Below, piece by piece: positions 27,058-36,496 of a stretch of 64,000 bases of DNA; the first letter of the stretch is position 1, and each line of letters opens with the position of its first letter. A program made the position numbers and the translations under genes. Source of the stretch: Thermohalobaculum xanthum (GTDB taxonomy: Bacteria > Pseudomonadota > Alphaproteobacteria > Rhodobacterales > Rhodobacteraceae); NCBI RefSeq assembly GCF_016623495.1, contig NZ_JAEHHL010000009.1, forward strand, positions 152,915 to 216,914, in the 5' to 3' direction. The notes below the pieces were generated by a model. It made no database searches. It was given only the letters and a program-made list of their open reading frames with translations, and had not been told where the DNA came from.

Positions 27058-29946
27058 TCAGGCCTCGTCCGGCGGCTCGATTTCCGAAAACACCCGATCC
27101 ACGGCCACCGCCGCTGCCAACTGGAGTTCGGCAAGCCGGGCGGCGAGCATGGCGAAATCCTCGCACCCGCCGACGCGGGCGAGCACGCGCCGCAGCCCCT
27201 CGCCCGCGGCATCTGGGTCGAGCGGCTGCTCGAGCGCCACGCGCTCGACATGCTGGAGCCGGGTCTGCAAGGCCAGCGCGCTGCCCAGCGCCTCGGCTTC
27301 ATCCTCGCCGATCCATCCGGCCACCGCCAGCGGCGCCAGCAGCGCGCGTGCCGGCTGGGCCACGCCCATGCCGTGGTAGAGGCAGCCGGTCTGTGCCAGG
27401 AACTCGATCTCCATCAGCCCGCCGGCGGCGTGCTTGAGCGACCACGGGCTCTGTCGCGCCGACGCGTGGGCGTCGGTCAGCTTGCTGCGCATCTCGACCG
27501 CCTCGCTCAGCACCGCGGGGTCGCCCTTGCGCCGCGCCAGCGCCTCGTCGATGACCGCCTCGGTCTCGGCGCCAAGGTCGCGCGGGCCCGTGACCACGCG
27601 CGCGCGCGTCAGCGCAAGATGCTCCCACACCCAGGCGTCTTCCAGCTGGTAGCGGCGGAAGGTGGCGAGCGAGACCGCGACCGGCCCCTGGCGGCCCGAG
27701 GGGCGCAGCCGCATGTCCACCTCGTAAAGGCGCCCCTGCGCCGTCGGCACCGTCAGCGCCGCTACCAGCGCCTGCGTCAGGCGCGGGTAATAGGTGGCGG
27801 GCGGGAGCGGGCGGGGGCCCTCCGATGTCTCGGCGTCACCGGGGTCGTAGACGGTGATGAGATCGAGATCCGAGCCCGCCGTCATCTCGCGCGTGCCCAG
27901 CTTGCCCATGCCGATCACCACCATGCCGCGCCCCGGCGGCGGCCCGTGCCGGGTCGCGAAGTCGGCGATCACGCGCGGCAGCAGCCGGTCGAGCGTGGCG
28001 CCTGCAATGGCCGAGAAGGCGGTGCCGGCCTCGACCTCGTCGGCGAGACCGCGCAGCACCTGCACGCCGGCGCGGAACACCTGCTCGCGCGCCCAGGCGC
28101 GCGCCGCGTCGAGCTGGCGCTCGTAGTCCGACTCGCGCCCCAGCCAGCGCTCGAGGTCGGTCGACAGCGCCACCTCGCTCTCGAGCGGCTCGAAGAATCC
28201 CCCGCCGATCAGGGCGTCGAGCGCCTGCGGCTCGCGCCCCAGATGCGCCGCGAGCCGCGGCGCCGCGGCGCAGATCTCGACGATCAGGTCGAGCAGGTGC
28301 GGGTTCGCGGTGAACAGCGAGAAGACCTGCACGCCGGCCGGCAGCCCGGTGAGGAAGTGATCGAACTCGGCGATCGCGTCATCGGGGCTGGCGGCCTCCG
28401 CGAGATACTCGACCAGCCGCGCCTCGAGCCCGGCGAACAGGCGCTGCGCCCGCTCGGTCCGCGTCGCGGCAAGGCGCCCGGACCGCCAGCGTTCGAGCGT
28501 GCGGCACGCGTCCTCGGGTCGGCGGAAACCCGCCCGCGCCAGCGCCTCGGCGTCGATCTCGACATGGCGCGGTTCCGCCCCGGTGCTCGCCGGCGCCGCG
28601 AAGAAGGCGCGCGTCGTCTCGTGCACGCGGGCGAGGCGCTCGGCGATGTCGCGCTCGAAGGCCGCGAGGTCCGACCAGCCGGCCAGCGCTGCCAGCCGTG
28701 CCCGCGCCGGCTCGGGGGCGGGGATGGTATGGGTCTGCGCGTCCTCGATCATCTGCAGGCGGTGCTCGAGCGTGCGGTGCGCGGTGTAGTCGGCGGCGAG
28801 CTCGGTCGCGGTCTCCTGCGGCACATGCCCCGCCTCGACCAGCCGCGACAGCGCGCCAAGGGTCGTGGGCTCGCGCAGCGCCGGCTCGCGCCCGCCCATG
28901 ATCAGCTGGCGGGTCTGCGCAAAGAACTCGATCTCGCGGATGCCGCCCGGCCCCAGCTTGAGATCGTGGCCGGGGACCGATGACGGGGTGAAGCGCCCCT
29001 TCTTGTCGCGGATCTTGCGCAGCAGGTCCTCGACATCCTCGATCGCCGCGAAATCCAGATGACGGCGCCAGATGAAGGGCCCGAGGCGCTCGAGATAGGC
29101 CGCCCCCGCCATCCGGTCGCCTGCCACCGGCCGGGCCTTGATATGGGCGGCACGCTCCCAGGTGCGGCCGACCGATTCGTAGTAGCGCTCGGCCGCTTCG
29201 AGCGCGAGGCACACGGGCGTGGTCGAGGGCGAGGGCCGCAGCCGCAGGTCGGTGCGGAAGACATAGCCGTCGTCGGTCTGCTCCGAGAGCAGCTTCACCA
29301 GCCCGCGGGTCACATGGATGTAGCGCGCCTTGGCGTCGGCGAAATCGTCGGGTGCGATCTGGTCCTGGTCGAACAGGCAGATCAGGTCGATGTCGGACGA
29401 GTAGTTGAGCTCGCGCGCGCCGTGCTTGCCCATCGCCAGGATCACGTAGCCCGCCCCGTTGACGAGGCTGGCCTCGGTCATGCCCGGAAGCTTGCCGCGG
29501 GCGATCTCCTGCCCCAGGAGCCACTGCGCCGCGGTCTCGGTCAGCCCGTCGGCAAGATCGGTCAGCGCCCCGGTGACGGCTCCGAGGTCCCATGCGCCGC
29601 CAAGGTCTGCCAGCGCGATCATCAGCGCGGCCCGGCCCTTGGCGCGCCGCAGCGCGGTGGCGAGGCTGCGCTGGTCGGCGCCGTCGGCGGCGGCCTCGCG
29701 TGCCTCGGCCAGCAGCGCGGGAACCGCGATCTCGGGTGGAGCGGCGGCGGCCTCGGCCAGCCATTCCGCATGGCGCTCGGTCAGGCGGGCAAGATAGGGG
29801 CTCGACCCGGTGACGCCGCGGATCAGCTCTCCCATCACGCCGCGGGTCAGCGCGTCCGGCAGCCGCGCCGCCAGGTCCGTGGCTCGGTCGGGCTCGAAGG
29901 GAATGGGAGCGGTGCGCACGCGCGCGGCAAGCGAGGGTCTGTCCAT
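27058..29946 (-). CDS. glnE: Bifunctional glutamine synthetase adenylyltransferase/deadenylase
   Basis: Controls GlnA activity by adding or removing AMP in response to PII state. 962 aa, full length. Two nucleotidyltransferase domains are seen: the N-terminal deadenylase with GKHGARELNYSSDIDLICLFD and the C-terminal adenylylase with GKLGTREMTAGSDLDLITVYD, each with its paired Asp residues. The start at 29946 (MDRPSLAARV) is preferred over one 12 codons earlier. No other nitrogen genes adjoin it. Confidence 0.97.
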   Translation of the reverse strand: MDRPSLAARVRTAPIPFEPDRATDLAARLPDALTRGVMGELIRGVTGSSPYLARLTERHAEWLAEAAAAPPEIAVPALLAEAREAAADGADQRSLATALRRAKGRAALMIALADLGGAWDLGAVTGALTDLADGLTETAAQWLLGQEIARGKLPGMTEASLVNGAGYVILAMGKHGARELNYSSDIDLICLFDQDQIAPDDFADAKARYIHVTRGLVKLLSEQTDDGYVFRTDLRLRPSPSTTPVCLALEAAERYYESVGRTWERAAHIKARPVAGDRMAGAAYLERLGPFIWRRHLDFAAIEDVEDLLRKIRDKKGRFTPSSVPGHDLKLGPGGIREIEFFAQTRQLIMGGREPALREPTTLGALSRLVEAGHVPQETATELAADYTAHRTLEHRLQMIEDAQTHTIPAPEPARARLAALAGWSDLAAFERDIAERLARVHETTRAFFAAPASTGAEPRHVEIDAEALARAGFRRPEDACRTLERWRSGRLAATRTERAQRLFAGLEARLVEYLAEAASPDDAIAEFDHFLTGLPAGVQVFSLFTANPHLLDLIVEICAAAPRLAAHLGREPQALDALIGGGFFEPLESEVALSTDLERWLGRESDYERQLDAARAWAREQVFRAGVQVLRGLADEVEAGTAFSAIAGATLDRLLPRVIADFATRHGPPPGRGMVVIGMGKLGTREMTAGSDLDLITVYDPGDAETSEGPRPLPPATYYPRLTQALVAALTVPTAQGRLYEVDMRLRPSGRQGPVAVSLATFRRYQLEDAWVWEHLALTRARVVTGPRDLGAETEAVIDEALARRKGDPAVLSEAVEMRSKLTDAHASARQSPWSLKHAAGGLMEIEFLAQTGCLYHGMGVAQPARALLAPLAVAGWIGEDEAEALGSALALQTRLQHVERVALEQPLDPDAAGEGLRRVLARVGGCEDFAMLAARLAELQLAAAVAVDRVFSEIEPPDEA

Positions 29947-29997
29947 GGCCTCAGCGTGGCGCGAGCGGCCCGCGCCGATCAAGGGACAAAGGGTCGC

Positions 29998-30774
29998 TCA
30001 ACGCCCTTCGAACTTCGCGGGCCGTTTCTCGAGGAAGGCCATGACGCCCTCGGCGAAATCGCGCGTGCGCCCGGCCTCGCCCTGAAGCTCGGCCTCGAGC
30101 GCCAGCTGGTCGTCCAGCGTGTTCTGCGCCGAGCGGCGCAGCGCCTGCTTCATCAGGCGATAGGCGACCGTCGGGCCGCTGGCCAGGCGGGTCGCGATCT
30201 GGCGCACGCGGGCCTCCAGCAGGTCATCCTCGACCACTTCCCAGATCATGCCCCATTCGGCCGCGCGCTCGGCCTCGATCGGCTCGGCCAGCAGGCACAG
30301 GCCCATGGCGCGGGCGTGGCCCACCAGCCGCGGCAGCCAGAAGGTGCCGCCGGCATCGGGGATCAGGCCGATCCGGGCGAAGGCCTCGATGAAGCTGGCC
30401 GAGCGGGCGGCGATCACGAGATCGGCGGCCAGCGCGATGTTGGCGCCGGCCCCGGCCGCGACGCCGTTCACCGCGGCGATGGTCGGGACGGGGCAGTCGT
30501 ATATCAGCCGCAGCAGCGGCTCGTATTCCTCGGCCAGCGTGCGTTCCAGGTCGATGCTCGCCGCGTTGCCGCCGTCGCTCAGGTCCTGCCCGGCGCAGAA
30601 GGCGTGCCCCGACCCGGTGAGCACCACCGCGCGTGCTTCGTGCCCGGCGCGGCCCAGCGCGTCCGTCAGTTCGAGCCGCATCGCGCGGTTGAGGCTGTTC
30701 ATCTTGTCGGGCCGCCCGAGCGCAATGGTGGCAACCTCGTCGGCAAGCTCGTAGCGGATCGTCTGGTAGCTCAT
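29998..30774 (-). CDS. PaaG-like enoyl-CoA hydratase/isomerase
   Basis: A 258-aa crotonase-fold protein. The oxyanion-hole motifs are AFCAGQDLSDGG and VNGVAAGAGANIALAADLV; IPDAGGTFWLPRLVG carries the catalytic acid region. Overall it resembles PaaG (1,2-epoxyphenylacetyl-CoA isomerase) of phenylacetate degradation, but no other paa gene is nearby, so a general enoyl-CoA hydratase/isomerase role is equally possible. It lies 51 nt upstream of glnE on the same strand. Confidence 0.85.
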   Translation of the reverse strand: MSYQTIRYELADEVATIALGRPDKMNSLNRAMRLELTDALGRAGHEARAVVLTGSGHAFCAGQDLSDGGNAASIDLERTLAEEYEPLLRLIYDCPVPTIAAVNGVAAGAGANIALAADLVIAARSASFIEAFARIGLIPDAGGTFWLPRLVGHARAMGLCLLAEPIEAERAAEWGMIWEVVEDDLLEARVRQIATRLASGPTVAYRLMKQALRRSAQNTLDDQLALEAELQGEAGRTRDFAEGVMAFLEKRPAKFEGR

Positions 30775-30912
30775 CGTGGCTCCTCGGCGGTGGGGGGATT
30801 CGGCGGCCAGACTAGCGGGCGCGCCGGGGCCGCGCCACGCCCAAGCGGCGCGCGGGCCGGGCTGTGGTCGCGCCGTCCCGCCCCATCTGCCGGCGCCGTG
30901 CAGGAGCCGCGC

Positions 30913-32046
30913 TCAGCCCTGCGCGGCGAAGGCGCCGATGACCGCCGCCACGATCAGTGCCGCCAGCACCGCCAGCGCGATCTTGATCCAGGAATAGGGC
31001 CGCTCGCCGCTCACGGCGCCGGTGCGCCCGTTGACCACGACGCGATAGGGGGTGTTGCGGTAGCGATAGGCTGCCAACCAGACCGGCAGCAGCACGTGCT
31101 TGAAGGTCGCGCGGTCGAACTCGGCCGACAGCCGCGTCAGGCGCTGCGCGTCACCGCCGATGCGGGCCAGAGCATCCTGCGCGAGCGCCGCCTCCATCGC
31201 CTTGCCCGCGGCGGCGAAGCCCTGCTCGAGTCCCATGCTCGGCGCCTCGGCGCGGAACCCGGCGATGAACTCGGGCGTGTAATCGCGCAGGCCCTCGAGG
31301 TCCCATCCGGGGAAGACCTCGGGCCCCGGGCTCAGCGCGCCCAGCGTGTCAGACGCGGGCACCAGCACGTCGTCGAAGACGCGCGCGATGTGCCCTTGCA
31401 CCGGCGTCCAGCGGATCTTGCGCACCTTTCTCGGCTGCGTCGACGTGCCCTTCGCGCCGCGCACCGTGACCATCTGGGTGACGTAGTAGGCGTCGCCCCG
31501 AAAGCCCGCATACTCGGCCTCGGCCTCGGCGTCGAAGGTGTAATGCGGCAGGTAGACGCCCGACAGCGGCCGGCCTGCCTCGGCATAGCGCTTGAGCCCC
31601 GAGGGCGCGAACCAGTGGCCGGCGAGCCAGCTCTTCATCCGCGCCCGCGCCTCGGTCTCGGTGACCGCGAAGGGCAGCACGCCCTGTGGCCGGGGATGAC
31701 GGTGGCGGTGCAGGTCCTGGCGCGACAAGGGCGTTGCGCAGAACGGACACTGATCGGCGATGGTGCCGGCATCGAGCCCCACCTCGGCGCCGCAGCCGGG
31801 GCAGCGGACGGTCTCGGTCTCCACGAACTCGGTGGTCTCGCCCTGGCGGGCCAGGGCCGGTGCGAGGTCGATCTCGCGCAGCAGGCCCTTGTCCCACGGC
31901 CCGTCCGTCGATTCCGGGATCTCGTTCTGCGTGCCGCAATAGGGGCAGACCAGCGCGCCCGCCCCGGGCGCATATTCCAGCCGCGCGCCGCAGTTCGAGC
32001 AGGGAAGTGCCCCGTCATTGCCGGGCATCGCTGCTGGCTCGGTCAT
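30913..32046 (-). CDS. Zinc-ribbon membrane protein paired with SPFH protein
   Basis: A 377-aa protein with two N-terminal zinc ribbons: CSNCGARLEY...CPYCG (residues about 16-40) and CPGCGAEVG...CPFCA (about 81-105). A central domain of unknown function follows, then a C-terminal membrane anchor (IKIALAVLAALIVAAVIGAF). The upstream SPFH-GYF gene is on the same strand 64 nt away. Such pairs occur in many bacteria and are sometimes annotated TFIIB-type zinc-binding plus virion core protein. The function is not known; membrane quality control is a guess. Confidence 0.75.
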   Translation of the reverse strand: MTEPAAMPGNDGALPCSNCGARLEYAPGAGALVCPYCGTQNEIPESTDGPWDKGLLREIDLAPALARQGETTEFVETETVRCPGCGAEVGLDAGTIADQCPFCATPLSRQDLHRHRHPRPQGVLPFAVTETEARARMKSWLAGHWFAPSGLKRYAEAGRPLSGVYLPHYTFDAEAEAEYAGFRGDAYYVTQMVTVRGAKGTSTQPRKVRKIRWTPVQGHIARVFDDVLVPASDTLGALSPGPEVFPGWDLEGLRDYTPEFIAGFRAEAPSMGLEQGFAAAGKAMEAALAQDALARIGGDAQRLTRLSAEFDRATFKHVLLPVWLAAYRYRNTPYRVVVNGRTGAVSGERPYSWIKIALAVLAALIVAAVIGAFAAQG

Positions 32047-32110
32047 CGTGATGTTCCCCGCTCGCTCCCGGGTTCCCTGCAGGCGCCGCGCTGCCGGACG
32101 CCGTCGGCGC

Positions 32111-33238
32111 TCAGCCCGCCGGCGGCGGTGGGGGCGGGGGCGGCGCGATGGTGAAGAGCTGGGCCAGCGCGGCCACGTCGCCGGCCGCGGTCCAGCCCTC
32201 CATCCCCGCCGACCACACCAGTGTCTGGCGCTGGAAGCGCCCCTCGGCGACCATGCGGCCCAGGTCGGCACGGCTGAAGGGACCGGTGGTCTGGCCGTTC
32301 TCAGCAATGTGCCAGACCGTCTCGGGCGCAGGCGGCGGGGGTGGTGGCGCGGCCGCGACCGGCGGCTGCTGCGGGATCGCGCCCCAGGGGCCGGCGGTCA
32401 TCTGGCTGCCCATCGCCACGCCCATGCCGGCACCGATGGCCGCGCCCATTGCGCCGCCCTGCGCGGGGTTCTCGGCCGCCGCGCGCATCGCCTCGGCGGC
32501 CTGGAACTGCGCGTATTTCGTCAGGTCGCCGACCACGCCCATCGCCGTGCGCCGGTCCAGCGCCTGCTCGACCGCCTCGGGCAGCGAGACGTTCTCGACG
32601 AACAGCTCGGGCATCTCGATGCCGAAGCCCGCCAGCTCGGGCGCGATCCGCGCGCGAAGATACTCGGCCATCTGGTCGGTGCTCGCGGCCAGGTCCAGCA
32701 CCGGGATGCCCGAGGAGGCGAGCGCGTTCGAGAAGCGCGCCACGATGACGTTGCGGATCTGGAACTGGACCTCGTCGGTCGTGACCTCGCCATCGGTGCC
32801 GACCACCTCGCGCAGGAAGACGCCGGGGTCCGACACCCGGATCGCGTAGGTGCCGAAGGCGCGCAGGCGCACCGGCCCGAATTCCGGGTCGCGCAGCATG
32901 ATCGGGTTGCGCGTGCCCCATTTGAGGTTCTGGAAGCGCCGGGTCGAGACGAAATAGACCTCGGCCTTGAAGGGCGACTGGAACAGATGGTCCCAGTGCT
33001 GCAGCGTCGTCATCACCGGCATGTTGTTGGTCTCGAGCATGTAGAGACCCGGCCGGAACACGTCCGCCAGCTGCCCTTCATGCACGAAGACGGCGGCCTG
33101 GCCCTCGCGCACCGTCAGCTTGGCGCCGTACTTGATCGCGTTGCCATGGCGCTGGAAGCGCCAGACCATGGTGTCGCGCGTGTCGTCGGTCCAGTCGATG
33201 ACATCGATGAACTCGCCCTTCAGCATGTCCCAGATCAT
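32111..33238 (-). CDS. SPFH domain protein with C-terminal GYF-like domain
   Basis: A 375-aa protein. Residues about 30-210 form a virion-core-type SPFH domain (GQAAVFVHEGQLADVFRPG; VEQALDRRTAMGVVGDLTKY). A glycine- and proline-rich linker leads to a GYF_2-like domain (WHIAENGQTTGPFSRADLGR...) and the protein ends in a run of eight prolines. SPFH proteins scaffold membrane microdomains; GYF domains bind proline-rich sequences, so self-association through the proline tail is possible. Start at 33238 (MIWDMLKGEF), after AAGGAAGAAAGGACGTCAG. Confidence 0.82.
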   Translation of the reverse strand: MIWDMLKGEFIDVIDWTDDTRDTMVWRFQRHGNAIKYGAKLTVREGQAAVFVHEGQLADVFRPGLYMLETNNMPVMTTLQHWDHLFQSPFKAEVYFVSTRRFQNLKWGTRNPIMLRDPEFGPVRLRAFGTYAIRVSDPGVFLREVVGTDGEVTTDEVQFQIRNVIVARFSNALASSGIPVLDLAASTDQMAEYLRARIAPELAGFGIEMPELFVENVSLPEAVEQALDRRTAMGVVGDLTKYAQFQAAEAMRAAAENPAQGGAMGAAIGAGMGVAMGSQMTAGPWGAIPQQPPVAAAPPPPPPAPETVWHIAENGQTTGPFSRADLGRMVAEGRFQRQTLVWSAGMEGWTAAGDVAALAQLFTIAPPPPPPPPAG

Positions 33239-33401
33239 CTGACGTCCTTTCTTCCTTCGGCCTCGTGCGGGGCCGGATTCCCGGTTCGTGCCGATCAGGC
33301 AAAACTCTGTTGCGGCGCGCGGGTATGTTTCGGCCCCGAGGGCGGCCCCATCTGTGGCGCGCACCGGCGAGACTGCCGGTTGAGCCTGAGGAGAGCAAGA
33401 A

Positions 33402-33662
33402 ATGACTCGCATCCATGTGACCGTTCCGGCGCTGATGCTGGGCGCCCTGCTGGCCGTGGCCCCCGGCATCTCGGGTGCCTCTCCGATAGAGAGCCAAGGC
33501 CCGAAGCTGAAGAAGATGTGGGCCGATGCGCGCAATGGCGGCGACGAGTACACCTTCGGCAGCGCCCGCCAGCGCCTGTTCGGTGCGCGTGACTCGGCCA
33601 AGCTCCGCACGATTGCCCCGGACGCGTCGAAGCCCGCCGCGTCGGCCGGCACCGACAAGTGA
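33402..33662 (+). CDS. Small secreted hypothetical protein
   Basis: An 86-aa protein with a clear signal peptide (VPALMLGALLAVAPGISGA, cut near residue 26) and a short basic mature part (SPIESQGPKLKKMWADARN...). No family was recognised. ATG at 33402 follows GAGGAGAGCAAGAA, a strong ribosome site. It is divergent from the SPFH gene. Confidence 0.7.
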   Translation: MTRIHVTVPALMLGALLAVAPGISGASPIESQGPKLKKMWADARNGGDEYTFGSARQRLFGARDSAKLRTIAPDASKPAASAGTDK

Positions 33663-33810
33663 TCACGGGCGGTCGGACCCACACATTGGGCCGGCGCCCC
33701 GGCGCGCCGGTCCTGCCGGTTCGTGGCAATCGCCCGCAGAAGGGATCCATGGCGTCAACGGGCTGCGCTGTCCGGCCGCCGTTGCCGAGGGATCGCCGCT
33801 TCGTCCCGCG

Positions 33811-34746
33811 TCACTCGACGGTTCCGGCGACCGAGGTTTGCTGCATCACATCGGTCGCCAGCCGGCCCGCGATCGGCGCGATCTGCGCCGTGGTCATGCC
33901 GGGCTCGAGGCGCGGGTCATAGAGCATCCGCAACAGGATCTCGTCGTGTCGGGTGAGCAGGGCGAATTCCTGGTCGTCGTTGAAGATCGACGGGCGGATG
34001 TGCGGGTCGTCGTTCGGAAGGCCCATGGTCTGGCTCAGCTCTTCCTCGACGCAGGCTTCGGCCAGGCGCGACGGCAGCCCGGCGCGGATCAGCACGACGG
34101 CAAAGGCGATGCGGTCCGGGCCCTCGGCCGCGCCGTCGCCGGTCGCGGTGAAGGTGGCGACGCAGGGCGTGCCCGGGGCGCGGCCAAAACGGTCGACGAA
34201 GCCCATCAGCCACTGGCCCGACGGCCATTTCGACGGCGCCGCCGTCAGCGCCGGGTAATCCTCGGGCCGCAGGAACAGGACATAGAGGTTGGCGGGACCG
34301 TCGCCGGCAGGCGCGATATCGTGGCCGGTGAGCCGCGCGAGCCGCTCGAAGGTGCGCTCGACCCGGGGCCCGTCGCGCACCGACGTCGTGCTGTCATCGG
34401 CGACCAGCCAGCGGATCGGCGCCTCCCAGCGGCGCAGGACGCCCGAGGGCAGGCTGCGCTCGCCGTGCTGGGTTCCGACCGGGTTCGGCTCGGCGCCAAG
34501 GGCGACGGTGAGGAAGTTCCGCGTGACGTCGCGCGAGTCGAAGGGCGCGTCGGGGGGCGAACGGTCCAGCCGCAGCCCGCCCGATTCCTCGCGCTGCAAC
34601 GCATAGCCGGCCCAGGCCGATCCGTCCTGGTAGGGCGCGCAGGCGGCCAGCGCCCCCGCCAGAACTCCCGTCAGCGCCAACGCGGTGGCGGCGCGCGCCT
34701 GGCGGTGCAGGCTGCGCCCCGTCGACCGCGTTGGGCAGGCCGTCAC
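33811..34746 (-). CDS. DUF2927 lipoprotein, downstream paralogue
   Basis: A 311-aa DUF2927 protein starting at GTG 34746, which overlaps the stop of the upstream paralogue in a GTGA quartet; this decides the start. The N terminus has a lipobox (LAGALAAC near residue 35), so it is probably a lipoprotein. The conserved C-terminal block RPSIFNDDQEFALLTRHDE is shared with its neighbour. The position equal to a His-Glu pair in the neighbour reads EEEL here, so a putative catalytic or metal histidine is missing. Family function is unknown. Confidence 0.85.
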   Translation of the reverse strand: MTACPTRSTGRSLHRQARAATALALTGVLAGALAACAPYQDGSAWAGYALQREESGGLRLDRSPPDAPFDSRDVTRNFLTVALGAEPNPVGTQHGERSLPSGVLRRWEAPIRWLVADDSTTSVRDGPRVERTFERLARLTGHDIAPAGDGPANLYVLFLRPEDYPALTAAPSKWPSGQWLMGFVDRFGRAPGTPCVATFTATGDGAAEGPDRIAFAVVLIRAGLPSRLAEACVEEELSQTMGLPNDDPHIRPSIFNDDQEFALLTRHDEILLRMLYDPRLEPGMTTAQIAPIAGRLATDVMQQTSVAGTVE

Positions 34747-35657
34747 CCCGGCTCTCCGGGCCGCATCTCCTCGACGATGGTGCGAACGACGGGCATCGCC
34801 TCCTCCTCGCTCATGCCCGGTGTCAGGCGCTCGTCGTAGAGGATGCGCAGCAGCCACTCGTCATGCTCGGTGAGCAGGGCGAACTCCTCGTCGTCGTTGA
34901 AGATCGAGGGGCGCACCTCGGGATGGTCGTTGCCCAGTCCCAGGGCCTGCGCAATCTCCTCGTGCAGGCACGAGCGGCGCAGGAGCCCGGTGACCTCGGA
35001 CCCGATCACCACCATGCCGAACACGATCACGTCCTCGTCCATCACCGAGAACAGGTTCGAGGCCATGCAGACCACCCGCCCCGACGCGCGCCAGGTGTCG
35101 AACCCGTCGGCCAGCGCCGGGTAGAGCTGGCGCAGTGCCGCCGAGAAGGCGGGCCGCTCGGCCGGCTCGGTGATCAGGATCATCAGGTTGACGTCGCGCT
35201 CGACCTCGTGGGTCACGAGCCCGGTGAGATCGGACACATGGTTGAGGAAGCGCTCGATCTCGGCGTGGTCCTGCGGCGTGGCGCCCCGGCCGTAAAGCCC
35301 CCAGCGGATCGGTCCCTCCCAGCGTTGCACCGGGTTCGGGGCCGAGTTCTCCTCGCTTCCCGCCGACTCGATATCGACCTCGTGGCGCAGGGCGATGCGG
35401 CTGAAGTTGCGCACGAGATCGGCATTGGTGAAGGGCGCATCCTCCGGCGCGGTATCCGTGCGCAGGTCGCCGATCGCGGTCAGCGCGTTCTCGTATTCGC
35501 GGTAGTCGGAGACGGTGGGCTGGCCGGCGCAGGCCGAAAGCGCGAGGCCAAGCGCCCCGCCGAGCAGCGCGCGCAGGCGCCATCCGGCCAGCATTGCGGC
35601 CGCCGGCGCCCGGTGGTGGCGCGTTGCAGCCGGATCGGGTATGCGGGGATGAGGCAT
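34743..35657 (-). CDS. DUF2927 lipoprotein, upstream paralogue
   Basis: A 304-aa DUF2927 protein with a lipobox (ALGLALSAC near residue 42). The block CLHEEIAQALGLGNDHPEVR resembles a metalloprotease-like HE(x)n motif, followed by RPSIFNDDEEFALLTEHDE. It is the first of a tandem pair made by duplication and is coupled to the second by a GTGA overlap. The start could also be an internal ATG (MLAGWRLRALLGG). The metalloprotease idea is inference; no activity is established. Confidence 0.85.
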   Translation of the reverse strand: MPHPRIPDPAATRHHRAPAAAMLAGWRLRALLGGALGLALSACAGQPTVSDYREYENALTAIGDLRTDTAPEDAPFTNADLVRNFSRIALRHEVDIESAGSEENSAPNPVQRWEGPIRWGLYGRGATPQDHAEIERFLNHVSDLTGLVTHEVERDVNLMILITEPAERPAFSAALRQLYPALADGFDTWRASGRVVCMASNLFSVMDEDVIVFGMVVIGSEVTGLLRRSCLHEEIAQALGLGNDHPEVRPSIFNDDEEFALLTEHDEWLLRILYDERLTPGMSEEEAMPVVRTIVEEMRPGEPG

Positions 35658-35695
35658 CAGTCAGAGTTCCGTCACTAGGCCCCCGAGTATGCGCG

Positions 35696-36382
35696 ATGTG
35701 CGGAAGATTTGCGACCGGTTTGATTGCGGAACAGCCCGAGACGGCGGGCTGGCTCGGGCTTGACGCCGGCGCGCCGGGAACCTGGCCCGGGCCGCGCTGG
35801 AACATCGCACCCACCGACATGATCCCGATCGTGCGCGCCGATGCCGGCGGGCGGTGCCGCGTCGCGCCGGCCCGCTGGGGGCTGATCCCGCGCTGGTGGC
35901 GCAAGCCCTTGTCCGAGATGCGCGCTTCGACCTTCAACGCGCGGGCCGAGGAAGCGGCCGGCAAGCCGATGTTCCGCGATGCCTGGCGGCACGGGCGCTG
36001 CCTCGTCCCGGCGATCGGCTACTATGAATGGACCGGGCCGCGGGGCGACAAGACGCCCTGGTTCATCAGCCTCAGCACCAACGCGCCGGGGTTCTGTATG
36101 GCCGGCCTCTGGGCCGAGCCCACGATCGACGGCACACCGCTGCTCACCGCCACGGTGCTGACCACGGCGGCGGGCGGCGCGACGCGCGAGCTGCATCCGC
36201 GCAGCCCGGTCGTGCTGATGGAGGACGAATGGGAAGCCTGGCTTCGCGGCGATGCCGACGCGGCGGCGCTGATGCATCCCGCGCCGGACGACCGGGTGCG
36301 CATCTCCGGGGTCTCGCGCGAGGTCAATCGCGTCGGCATCGAGGGCCCGCAGCTGATCGAGCCCGCGGGCCTCGGCCTGTGA
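35696..36382 (+). CDS. SOS response-associated protein, YedK/HMCES family
   Basis: A 228-aa SRAP-domain protein that forms a thiazolidine crosslink with abasic sites in single-stranded DNA. The start at 35696 gives MCGRFATG, placing the catalytic cysteine at position 2 after Met removal, which decides the start. Other active-site motifs are present: FNARAEEA (Asn), YYEWTGPRGDK (Glu) and LHPRSPVVL (His). Expected cytosolic DNA-repair role. Convergent with the DUF805 gene. Confidence 0.95.
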   Translation: MCGRFATGLIAEQPETAGWLGLDAGAPGTWPGPRWNIAPTDMIPIVRADAGGRCRVAPARWGLIPRWWRKPLSEMRASTFNARAEEAAGKPMFRDAWRHGRCLVPAIGYYEWTGPRGDKTPWFISLSTNAPGFCMAGLWAEPTIDGTPLLTATVLTTAAGGATRELHPRSPVVLMEDEWEAWLRGDADAAALMHPAPDDRVRISGVSREVNRVGIEGPQLIEPAGLGL

Positions 36383-36448
36383 GCCCGCGGACCGGCCGGC
36401 CGGAGCGCCTCATCACTCCCGCCGGCCTCTGCCCGTCCCTCGAATTTC

Positions 36449-36491
36449 AGCCGGGTCGCGCCGCCGGGGGGCCAGAGAGCGCGACCCGGCT
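36449..36491. terminator. Inverted repeat between converging genes
   Basis: Perfect 12-bp arms AGCCGGGTCGCG and CGCGACCCGGCT with a 19-nt spacer, placed between the ends of the YedK-like and DUF805 genes. No U-run on either side, so it may be a weak or factor-dependent bidirectional terminator. Confidence 0.5.
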
Positions 36492-36496
36492 GGCGA

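Noticed and set aside
29059..32154. Plus-strand open frame over 1000 codons
   Set aside because: Runs antisense through glnE, the PaaG-like gene and the zinc-ribbon gene; no recognisable domain.
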